Positions 15,986 to 23,187 of a stretch of 43,941 nt of DNA are shown here, in pieces (within the stretch, counting starts at the first letter, position 1; each line of letters opens with the position of its first letter). Both the position numbers and the translations under genes were made by a program. The notes under the pieces are model-generated. The model had not been told where the DNA came from, did no database searches, and was given only the letters and a program-made list of their open reading frames with translations. Source of the DNA: SAT2750 sp964476375 (lineage in GTDB: Bacteria > Planctomycetota > Planctomycetia > Pirellulales > Pirellulaceae); assembly GCA_964476375.1 (NCBI GenBank), contig CAYYZW010000063.1, positions 1 through 43,941 on the forward strand, read 5' to 3'.

Positions 15986-17170
15986 ATGACCGACCGCGAA
16001 AAAAATACCGAGACGGCGATCCAGGACTACCTGGATGATCGACTTTCACCGGTTGATCGCCAGCAGGTCGAGGATCAGTTAGCAGGGAACCCTGGAGCCC
16101 GCAAGGAGCTGGAAGAACTTCAGTTGATTGGTTCGGCCCTCCGCCAGTTACCGTCACGCGAGCTGGGCGACAACTTTGCAGACCAGGTGATGGGTGGGCT
16201 GGCAGAGGATCATTCCCTGGCCGGGGGAGAAGATCAGGTCGAATCCCATGCCCATGTTTCCCCGGCGGTGAGTGGCCGGCCGCGGATCGCTGCCTGGAGT
16301 GCCGTCATCGCAGCGGTGCTCGTGCTCGGGGTGGGGATAGGTATTGTCATGAATCTCGACAACAGCGATCCACCTCCGCATCTGCCGGGTGGCACGGTAG
16401 CCGATGACAGCCCCCCGGAGAGTACTACGCCAGACGCAGTTCGCGAGAAGACGCCATTGCCCGAAGAGGAGATGGTTCCAGGAACGGTCAACGTGGATGC
16501 CCTGGTGGCAGACCAGCTCCTGTTCGTCATGGAGATCGGGCTTTCCGAGAAGGGCGAGCAGTCGAAAGTTATCGACCGGGTACTGATGAAGCATGGTATT
16601 GTTTTTGATGATTCCATCCAGGTGGACATGGACCTGGAAAAAGAGCTGCTGGAAAACCGTTTCCTCGAGGGCATTGCCCGCAAGCCATCGGATCCAAAGA
16701 GTAGTGATGAACAGGTGGATTTAATCTACGTGGTCTGCAGCGGCCGCCAGGTCGACGAAATGTCCCGGGACCTGCACAACTACCACGGCGAGGTCGCGGC
16801 CTACCGGTTCAACCTGGCGATCATGCCGGCCGACATGGAGGCCTTTGGTAACCTGGAAAAGGCGATTGCAACCCAGTGGAACCCGGATGATTCTCCGGGG
16901 TCAGAAAAGTCGCCGCTGGCTGGATTCCGCAACCGCGCGGGACGCCTGATGATGGACCTTGTCCTGATAAGTGGCATGGGCCGATCTCTTACCGGTTCCA
17001 TTCTCTCCTCGGGCAATGAGATCCCTGATCCCCCGTCGGATCCTCCCAAGCGGGAGACGGTGAAACCCCGCCAGCCTGGTGTTGCCCAGATGGGCGATGA
17101 CCTGGTTTGTGAGATCTTGCTTGTCGTCAGGACGATGTCCAAGGAAGAGATCGCCAGGGGCGCCAAGTAG
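15986..17170 (+). CDS. Anti-sigma-factor-like single-pass membrane protein
   Basis: 394 aa. The N-terminal about 75 residues (IQDYLDDRLSPVDRQQVEDQL, ELEELQLIGSALRQLP) match the cytoplasmic helical anti-sigma domain common in planctomycetes, but the zinc-binding HxxxCxxC is missing. One membrane helix lies at about 106-126 (AWSAVIAAVLVLGVGIGIVM). An acidic, Pro-rich linker and an extracytoplasmic domain of about 230 residues follow. No ECF sigma gene is adjacent, although these usually sit directly upstream; the 446-nt leader is too short for one. The function as an anti-sigma factor is therefore likely but unpaired here. The ATG start has no strong Shine-Dalgarno; the charged N-terminus MTDREKN fits. 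Confidence 0.75.
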   Translation: MTDREKNTETAIQDYLDDRLSPVDRQQVEDQLAGNPGARKELEELQLIGSALRQLPSRELGDNFADQVMGGLAEDHSLAGGEDQVESHAHVSPAVSGRPRIAAWSAVIAAVLVLGVGIGIVMNLDNSDPPPHLPGGTVADDSPPESTTPDAVREKTPLPEEEMVPGTVNVDALVADQLLFVMEIGLSEKGEQSKVIDRVLMKHGIVFDDSIQVDMDLEKELLENRFLEGIARKPSDPKSSDEQVDLIYVVCSGRQVDEMSRDLHNYHGEVAAYRFNLAIMPADMEAFGNLEKAIATQWNPDDSPGSEKSPLAGFRNRAGRLMMDLVLISGMGRSLTGSILSSGNEIPDPPSDPPKRETVKPRQPGVAQMGDDLVCEILLVVRTMSKEEIARGAK

Positions 17171-17218
17171 GAAGGCTGCCTTGCCTGCACTCTCCGAACC
17201 GAACCTGGCCTGGCAGGC

Positions 17219-17680
17219 TCACTCTTCCACGTCGAGTAATTCGATCCGGAAAGTAAGTGTTGCATTACCAGGAATCAGGGGTGGGCTTCCTTTTTCCCCG
17301 TAAGCGATTTCAGGTGGGATCTCCAGCTCGATCATGCCTCCTTCTCCGATGTACTGCAGTCCCTCGACCCATCCGGGGATCGTCTGTTCCACGATAAAGG
17401 CCATGCTCATTCCTTTATCGTAGGAACTGTCGAAGACGGTTCCGTCTGCAAGCCAGCCACGATAATGGACGTGTATCTTGCTGTCAGGTTCGGGACGTGC
17501 ACCAGAGGTTCGGCGGAGGATCCTGTACCGCAGGCCAGAGCTGCTCACGGTGAATTCGGAGGGAGCATCGGCATCAATTGCGTCCGGGCCGGGCCATAAA
17601 TTCTTTCGGCAGCCACCCACGGCTACCAGGAATCCTGCCAGCAGGAGCACATGGCGGTGTCTGGAAAAGATCGGGCTCAT
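17219..17680 (-). CDS. FKBP-type peptidyl-prolyl isomerase, lipoprotein
   Basis: 153 aa. It has a short basic start, a hydrophobic stretch and a lipobox-like VAVGGC at about residues 19-24, so it is probably a lipid-anchored envelope protein. The FKBP domain covers about 45-153: GLRYRILRRTSG, VHYRGWLADGTVFDSSYDKG, PGWVEGLQYIGEGGMIELEIPPEIAYGEKG and FRIELLDVE, with the usual ligand-site residues. It catalyses prolyl cis-trans isomerisation and may assist folding of exported enzymes. It overlaps the PIG-L gene by ATGA (17677-17680), so it is translationally coupled and the last gene of the sulfatase operon. Confidence 0.95.
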   Translation of the reverse strand: MSPIFSRHRHVLLLAGFLVAVGGCRKNLWPGPDAIDADAPSEFTVSSSGLRYRILRRTSGARPEPDSKIHVHYRGWLADGTVFDSSYDKGMSMAFIVEQTIPGWVEGLQYIGEGGMIELEIPPEIAYGEKGSPPLIPGNATLTFRIELLDVEE

Positions 17681-18519
17681 GGGGATTCTTGCGGCGTCGA
17701 AAGGAAAGGGAATAACCGGCTCCGAAGCGTGCCATCCAGGCTGCGGCCATACTCGCTGACTTCGTAAACCTCTATGTACTTTATCGTCGCGGCCCGCTGC
17801 GATCCATAATGTGCTTCGAGTTGAAGGTCAAATCGTTCACGTCTTTGCTGGAGCATCCGGCAGTACCAGTCTGTGAGCCATTGTCTTTTTCCATCCTCCT
17901 GCTCTGGAACCGGCGTGGTGGCGTGCATGTTGTGAGGCAGGAACTCGAAGAACTGGGATTCGTGGCAGGAGAGCATCCTGACGATGGTGTCCAGGCAGTC
18001 ATCGATAGGGATCATAATATCCGCTCGCATGGGAACAGGTCGCGTGAACGGGTCGGGCATGTAGGCGACCACCGGGTCATATTCCACAACCGGCAGATCG
18101 GGCAGGACCAGTGGAACGGTGACCATGTAACATGCATCCTGCACGGCCTGACCGACGGCCCGGTGATCCGGATGGTAATCACAGGTTCGGTGGGTCAGCA
18201 GCAGGTCAGGTTGAAAACCGCGTATCTCCCGGATGATATCCTCGCGCAGGTCAAGTGACGGTTGCAGGGATCCGTCAGGATGGTCCCAGGTCACGTACTC
18301 GGCACCGATCAGTTGTCCTGCTTCCCCGGCTTCCAGGCGGCGTCGCACGGCAAGGTCGGCGGGTTGCATCTGGTGATGGCCGGCTGAGCCATCGGTGACC
18401 GAGACCATGCGAATAGTGGCTCCCATCCTGGAATAAAGCGTGGCGAGGCCGCCGCTGTGGTATTCGGCATCGTCGGGGTGGGCGCCCAGGATCAGCAGGC
18501 GTGGTGCGGATGAATTCAC
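17677..18519 (-). CDS. PIG-L/LmbE family deacetylase
   Basis: 280 aa, no signal peptide, so probably cytoplasmic. The zinc-site motif AHPDDAE is at residues 13-19 and the second ligand motif HPDH at 116-119, in YHPDHRAVGQAV. The family removes N-acetyl groups from N-acetylglucosamine-type substrates (GlcNAc-PI, MshB, BshB, TarM-like sugars). Planctomycetes carry many copies. The gene follows a sulfatase gene (21-nt gap) and overlaps an FKBP gene, so a role on an amino sugar released from a sulfated glycan is plausible, though inferred from context only. Confidence 0.93.
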   Translation of the reverse strand: MNSSAPRLLILGAHPDDAEYHSGGLATLYSRMGATIRMVSVTDGSAGHHQMQPADLAVRRRLEAGEAGQLIGAEYVTWDHPDGSLQPSLDLREDIIREIRGFQPDLLLTHRTCDYHPDHRAVGQAVQDACYMVTVPLVLPDLPVVEYDPVVAYMPDPFTRPVPMRADIMIPIDDCLDTIVRMLSCHESQFFEFLPHNMHATTPVPEQEDGKRQWLTDWYCRMLQQRRERFDLQLEAHYGSQRAATIKYIEVYEVSEYGRSLDGTLRSRLFPFLSTPQESP

Positions 18520-18540
18520 AAGATCGCTCCCGTTCGTCGG

Positions 18541-20421
18541 TCAGGGGACTATCGTGTTGGTTCCGAGCAACTCGTTGAGTGCCCGGTTGGCCACCCTCAC
18601 CACGTACTTGTTCTGGCGATCCCTGGTCGCCTCTTTCAATGCCATCATAGCCGGTCGTGCCTGCTCATCCATCTCGTCCAGGACGATGGCGGCATTCAGG
18701 CGAACCCATTCTTCGCTGCTTGCCAGTTCCTTCTGGAGCACGACCAGTGCCGGGCCGGGCCGGTCCATGCGGGCAAGCGCCCGTGCCGCCGCGATTCGTA
18801 CGATGGCAGAGGAGTCATCCAGGTGCCGGGTAACAGCATCGGCAGATGCCGCAGCCTTCTCACTCAGGTTGCCCAGCCCGACCAGGGCCCAGTAGCGTAT
18901 GGCAGCATCCGGGGATCGGAGTGCCTGGTTGAGATCATCAAGGCCGTCGGTTCCGGCCAACCCCAGGTTGGCAACCTGGCGAAGATCTGCGACCAGGCTT
19001 TTTGCCCCCGCCTGCCGCAGGATTGCATAACGGCTGCCCAGTTCTTTCTCGCGGACAATGATCTCCGGCTCCGGAATCAAACCCACATCACGCGTTTCGG
19101 ATACCCAGTCCAGGTGTGCCGTTCTCATGCGAATCAGGGTCTTCCGGTAAAGCGGATTCCCTGCCAGGTTCGTGAGCTCGTGCGGATCAACAGTTGTATC
19201 GTAGAGTTCCTCGGCCGGCTTGGAATCGGCCATGAACAGTCGGGCTGCCGGCGGGAGCTTTCCGGCGGCATGCTGCCGCCGCAGCTCCTGCATCGTGGCA
19301 CCTTTTTCCGGTGTGTTCATGTACTGGTAGTAAGGTTTGAAGGGTTCGTAATTTCTCAGGTACTTGAACTTCCTGTCCCGTACGGCGCGGATAATGTCAT
19401 AGCGTTCATCCATCCGGTCGCGGGCACCGTAGACGTACTGCCGGGGCTCTCCCAGGGAGGACCCCAGGAAGGCACGGCCCTGGAAATACGAGGGCAGGGA
19501 GAGACCGGCCAGGTTGAGCATGGTTGGGGCCAGGTCAATCAGGCTCACCAGTTCATCATTCACCGAGCCGGGTCGCCCCTGTTGCCCCAGTCGGTATTTT
19601 TCAGGGATGCGGACGACCAGGGGGACATGCATGCCCGAGTCGTAAAGCCAGCGTTTTGCCCTGGGCAAGCCGATGCCGTGGTCGGACCAGAAGAAGACAA
19701 TGGTCGAACCGGTGAGCCCATCCTCCTCCAGCTGCCCAAGGATCGTGCCTGCCTGCTGGTCCATTGCAGTGATCAAGTTATAGTTTCGTGCCCAGTCCTT
19801 GCGAGTCACGGGGGTGTCCGGGTAGTAGGGAGGAAGTGTTCGGAGTTTTTCGGCGTCGGTCAATTGACCGGGTGTAAGCATGGACGTAGCGGCCTGGTAA
19901 CGGTCGCTGGAGGTAATCCGGCTTTCGTGTGTGGTGGTGAAATTAAAAACGGCGAAGAAAGGCTGGTCCTTGGCGGGCCGGTTTCTCCAGTGGGCCTTGC
20001 CACTTGATTCGTCCCAGCTCTCTGCCGGGCGTTTGAACTGGTAATCGGTCTTGCTGTTATTCGTGCAGTAATAGCCGGCCTTGCGGAGGTACTCAGAAAA
20101 ACAGCGGACCCGCGCAGGAAGCTGGGCCTGGCAACGCATGTGGTGGGTGCCGAGTGACGTCGGGTACAGGCCGGTGATGATCGAGGATCGGCAGGGGGCG
20201 CAGACGCCCGCCACAACATAAGCGTTCGTGTAACGGACTCCCTGCTCAGCCAGCCGGTCGATGTGGGGGGTGATTGCATGTGGGTCCCCGTAGCAGCCGA
20301 TATGGGCACTGATATCCTCGGTGCTGATCCAGAGAATATTCGGCCGGGTCTGCTCGGCAGCCAGTGGACTGGAGAGCATGCCAAGCAGGCTCACGCAGCA
20401 GAGGAGATTCCTTCTCAACAT
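18541..20421 (-). CDS. Secreted sulfatase with C-terminal HEAT repeats
   Basis: 626 aa; Sec signal (LLCCVSLLGMLSSPLAA). The formylglycine motif CAPCR is at 74-78 (C-x-P-x-R), so Cys74 is the residue to be oxidised. The first metal site reads STED (33-36) rather than the usual ADD, as in the subgroup of sulfatases with a Glu-Asp pair. Other conserved parts: FFWSDHGIGLPRAKRWLYDSGMHVPL, and DTTVDPHELTNLAGNP near the end of the catalytic domain. The last about 140 residues are helical HEAT-type repeats (AIRYWALVGLGNLSEKA, IVRIAAARALARM, WVRLNAAIVLDEM). It probably hydrolyses sulfate esters on a polysaccharide outside the cytoplasm. First gene of a three-gene operon; divergent from another sulfatase gene. 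GGAAAG precedes the ATG. Confidence 0.95.
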   Translation of the reverse strand: MLRRNLLCCVSLLGMLSSPLAAEQTRPNILWISTEDISAHIGCYGDPHAITPHIDRLAEQGVRYTNAYVVAGVCAPCRSSIITGLYPTSLGTHHMRCQAQLPARVRCFSEYLRKAGYYCTNNSKTDYQFKRPAESWDESSGKAHWRNRPAKDQPFFAVFNFTTTHESRITSSDRYQAATSMLTPGQLTDAEKLRTLPPYYPDTPVTRKDWARNYNLITAMDQQAGTILGQLEEDGLTGSTIVFFWSDHGIGLPRAKRWLYDSGMHVPLVVRIPEKYRLGQQGRPGSVNDELVSLIDLAPTMLNLAGLSLPSYFQGRAFLGSSLGEPRQYVYGARDRMDERYDIIRAVRDRKFKYLRNYEPFKPYYQYMNTPEKGATMQELRRQHAAGKLPPAARLFMADSKPAEELYDTTVDPHELTNLAGNPLYRKTLIRMRTAHLDWVSETRDVGLIPEPEIIVREKELGSRYAILRQAGAKSLVADLRQVANLGLAGTDGLDDLNQALRSPDAAIRYWALVGLGNLSEKAAASADAVTRHLDDSSAIVRIAAARALARMDRPGPALVVLQKELASSEEWVRLNAAIVLDEMDEQARPAMMALKEATRDRQNKYVVRVANRALNELLGTNTIVP

Positions 20422-20475
20422 CAGCTCTTTCCCCGGGGACGGCGGAATCGGTGAACAGGCAGCGTGTCACCATAA

Positions 20476-20487
20476 CATGCCGGCATG
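20476..20487. promoter_or_regulatory. 12-bp perfect palindrome between divergent sulfatase genes
   Basis: CATGCCGGCATG, a perfect dyad in the 137-nt space between the two divergent sulfatase genes (starts 20421 minus and 20559 plus). A TAGAAT hexamer at 20497-20502 could be a -10 for the plus-strand gene, which would put the palindrome across the -35/spacer. A common operator for both sulfatases is possible. No further copy was noticed. Confidence 0.35.
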
Positions 20488-20558
20488 GGGCAATGGTAGA
20501 ATACCCCGGTCGACAGCCCGGGTGGGCTGGTCATCTTTTTCCCTGTCCTGGAGCTGTC

Positions 20559-22028
20559 ATGCGACGTTTTTTCTTGCTTGTCCTTCTGCTTCTCCTTTCC
20601 GCCCCTGCCGCCTCGGTGCAGGCTGCTCCACGTCCCAACATCATCTTTATCATGGCCGATGATCTCGGCTGGACGGACATCGGCTGCATGGGGACTCGAT
20701 ACTACGAAACCCCCAATATTGACCGGCTTTCGCGGCAGGGGATGATCATGCGCAGTTACTACACATGCCAGAACTGTGCTCCCACACGGGCCGCCTTGAT
20801 GTCCGGCCAGTATGCTCCCCGGACGGGAGTCTACACGGTGGGAAGCTTCAAGCGTGGCCAGGACAAGAACCGCCTGATGGTCCCTCCCCAGAACAAGACA
20901 CGCCTGCCCCTGGACCGTCAGACGGTTGCGAATGTCCTTCAGCAGGCGGGTTACGTGACCGGCATGTTTGGCAAATGGCACCTTGGCAATGAACCAGAAT
21001 ATCACCCGGGCGAGCGAGGATTTGACGAGGCAATCGTCTCCAATGGCCGCCATTTCAACTTCGTGACCCGTCCCGAGGTTCCCACGAAGGACGGGGAGTA
21101 CCTTGCGGATTTCCTTTCCGACCAGGCGGTCGATTTTATCGAGCGGCACCAGGAGGAGACCTTCTTCCTCTACCTTGCCCACTTCGCTGTCCACACACCG
21201 ATCCAGGCGAAGCAGCCGCTGGTCGATCGTTTCAAGAAAAAACCTCCCGTCGGGGGCCACAATAACCCGGTCTATGCGGCCATGATCCAGAGTGTGGATG
21301 AAAGTGTCGGCCGGGTGATGAAAGTTCTTGATGATCTGGATATTGCTGATCAGACCCTGCTTGTTTTTGCTTCGGATAACGGGGGCCTGGGTGGTTACAG
21401 TGTCCCTGGAACGGATCAGCGGAAAGGGATCACGGACAACACCCCTTTGCGTGGGGGCAAGGGGACGCTTTATGAAGGTGGAGTCCGCGTCCCCTTTGTG
21501 GCTCGCTGGCCCGGAAAGATCCCTGCGGCTTCCGAGAGTGATGAGCCGATCGTGCATGTCGACATGTTCCCCACTTTCATGGAACTGGCAGGGGTGCGGA
21601 AGGTGGAACAGCCACTGGATGGGGTGAGCATTCTTCCGGCCCTCCGAGATCCCTCCCGGGCGCTCAAGAGGGATGCGATTTACTGGCATTTCCCAGGGTA
21701 CCTGGAAAGCTACATTCCCGATCGTGTCTGGCGGACGACACCGGTCTCCACGGTCCGCCAGGGGGACTACAAGTTGCTGGAGTTTTTTGAGCAGGGAAAG
21801 CTGGAACTGTACAACCTCCGGGAAGATCCAGGAGAACAGCATGACCTGGCCGGCCAGCAGCCCAGCCGTGTTGCCGAGTTGCATCAACAGCTGGTGGACT
21901 GGCGGCAGGAGACCAGTGCCCTGATGGCCCGTGCGAAGACGGAGGAGGAACTGGCCAACCCGATTCCCCCCATGCAAAAGAAAGGAAAGGGGAAACAGCA
22001 GCCCGGGAGAAAGCCCACCGGAAAATAA
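20559..22028 (+). CDS. Secreted arylsulfatase A-type sulfatase
   Basis: 489 aa from the ATG at 20559 (GGAG 6 nt upstream; start of a clear signal MRRFFLLVLLLLLSAPAASV). The frame extends upstream to 20364, but that overlaps the divergent sulfatase. Metal site MADDLGW (32-38), formylglycine motif CAPTR (73-77), then GMFGKWHLGN, FASDNGG, and the LRGGKGTLYEGGVRVPF stretch with catalytic Lys/His equivalents. C-terminal YNLREDPGEQHDLA is typical of the DUF4976 end. A Lys/Gln-rich tail closes the protein. It hydrolyses sulfate esters, probably on sulfated polysaccharides. The specificity is not readable from the sequence. Confidence 0.96.
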   Translation: MRRFFLLVLLLLLSAPAASVQAAPRPNIIFIMADDLGWTDIGCMGTRYYETPNIDRLSRQGMIMRSYYTCQNCAPTRAALMSGQYAPRTGVYTVGSFKRGQDKNRLMVPPQNKTRLPLDRQTVANVLQQAGYVTGMFGKWHLGNEPEYHPGERGFDEAIVSNGRHFNFVTRPEVPTKDGEYLADFLSDQAVDFIERHQEETFFLYLAHFAVHTPIQAKQPLVDRFKKKPPVGGHNNPVYAAMIQSVDESVGRVMKVLDDLDIADQTLLVFASDNGGLGGYSVPGTDQRKGITDNTPLRGGKGTLYEGGVRVPFVARWPGKIPAASESDEPIVHVDMFPTFMELAGVRKVEQPLDGVSILPALRDPSRALKRDAIYWHFPGYLESYIPDRVWRTTPVSTVRQGDYKLLEFFEQGKLELYNLREDPGEQHDLAGQQPSRVAELHQQLVDWRQETSALMARAKTEEELANPIPPMQKKGKGKQQPGRKPTGK

Positions 22029-22092
22029 AAAGAGGAGGAGCGGGAAAGAAAAATAAGAACTTTGTGGTTTCCAGGTGGTTGAATATTACGTT

Positions 22093-22141
22093 CGATTGGC
22101 GACTGCAAAACTTCAATCGTCGCCGGCAGCGGGGCTATAAT
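22093..22141 (+). promoter_or_regulatory. TATAAT -10 with overlapping inverted repeats upstream of 22216
   Basis: A perfect TATAAT at 22136-22141 preceded by a weak TTCAAT at 22112-22117 (18-nt spacer). The stretch just before it contains two overlapping inverted repeats, CGATTG/CAATCG (22093-22098, 22114-22119) and GGCGAC/GTCGCC (22098-22103, 22119-22124). It is the best promoter candidate for the three-gene unit 22216-26692. The repeats may bind a regulator. Confidence 0.45.
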
Positions 22142-22215
22142 TACTTTCAGCCATGCTTCGATACGTTTCCGCATCTTCAGCCTGATCAAGCCATCTATTT
22201 TTTGGGAATGCCATA

Positions 22216-23160
22216 ATGATCTATCGATATTGCCAGCTGTCCTTGCTCCCTCTGCTTTTCGTGTCTGTGCTTTCAGCTCAGCAGCAAGAACAAGGAGAGA
22301 AAGAGCAGAAGCCGGCAGTCGAGAAGAAGATCTTCTCCGGTCCCCAGGCTGCTGAGAAACTGCCGCCCCTGACAGCCCAGGCTGTTTTTGGTGATCAGCA
22401 AGGGAAGGATCTGGACCTGGTCAAGGCTGCCGGAGAAAAGCCGATACTGATTGTCTTTGTGCACCAGCTGACAAGACCCTCGTTGGCACTAACCCGTGTG
22501 CTCATTAACTTCACCATCCAGCGGGAAGAGGATGTCTACGGGGCGACCGTGTTCTTGACCGGCGATGTGACCGCCACCCGGGCACGGCTGGTAGCGGCCA
22601 AGGGTGCCCTGGTCACGCAACGGCCCGTGACGATTTCCACGGACGGTCTGGAAGGCCCCGGGGCCTATGGGCTGAATCGTAACGTCACGATGACGGTGAT
22701 TTTTGCCAAGGATGGGAAAGTAGTCTCCAATTTTGCCATCGTGGATCCCAGTGTTCAGGCGGACACGCCGCGGATACTGGGCACGGTCCTGGGGGCGATT
22801 GGTGGCAAGATGCCGACGCTGGCGCAGCTTGGAGCTTCCCGGTACCGGGGAAACACGGAAAATCCACAGCAAATCAACTTGCGTCCCATTCTCGCGCCGG
22901 TGCTCAACAAGCAGGCGACGGCCGAGCAGGTGGAGAAAGCGGCCAGGGAGGCCGAGGAGTTTTTTGCCAAGAATCCAGCAGCCCGGCTCCAGATCGGCCG
23001 TGTTGCAAGGCGAATCATCGGCGGGGGCGTGCTGGGGAACTATGGGACCACGCGTGCCCAGGAGTACCTGCAGAAGTGGGCGAAACAGTACCCGGAAGAA
23101 AAAAAGCCGGAGAGCCGGCCCAAGCGCCCGTCGCAGCCCGACTCCAAATCCCCGCGATAA
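22216..23160 (+). CDS. Secreted thioredoxin-fold-like protein without CxxC
   Basis: 314 aa with a Sec signal ending near VLSAQQ. A charged linker (EQGEKEQKPAVEKK) is followed by a stretch that reads like a redoxin fold: KDLDLVKAAGEKPILIVFVHQLTRPSL, then TVFLTGDV, the strand-like VTMTVIFAKDGKVVSNFAI. The position of the usual CxxC is taken by HQLTRPS, so no thiol chemistry is expected. The C-terminal region is helical and ends in a basic, Pro/Lys-rich tail. It lies 27 nt ahead of the DUF1549/DUF1553 gene and probably shares its transcript. The function is unknown; a copper/heme-chaperone or scaffold role is speculation. Confidence 0.75.
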   Translation: MIYRYCQLSLLPLLFVSVLSAQQQEQGEKEQKPAVEKKIFSGPQAAEKLPPLTAQAVFGDQQGKDLDLVKAAGEKPILIVFVHQLTRPSLALTRVLINFTIQREEDVYGATVFLTGDVTATRARLVAAKGALVTQRPVTISTDGLEGPGAYGLNRNVTMTVIFAKDGKVVSNFAIVDPSVQADTPRILGTVLGAIGGKMPTLAQLGASRYRGNTENPQQINLRPILAPVLNKQATAEQVEKAAREAEEFFAKNPAARLQIGRVARRIIGGGVLGNYGTTRAQEYLQKWAKQYPEEKKPESRPKRPSQPDSKSPR

Positions 23161-23187
23161 GCTCCTCCTGGAGAGAGAGAGATTGTT

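Noticed and set aside
20514..20541. CAGCCC/GGGCTG hairpin with a later T-run in the leader of the second sulfatase
   Set aside because: The stem is only 6 bp and the T-run lies 6 nt away, so it is too weak to call a terminator or riboswitch.
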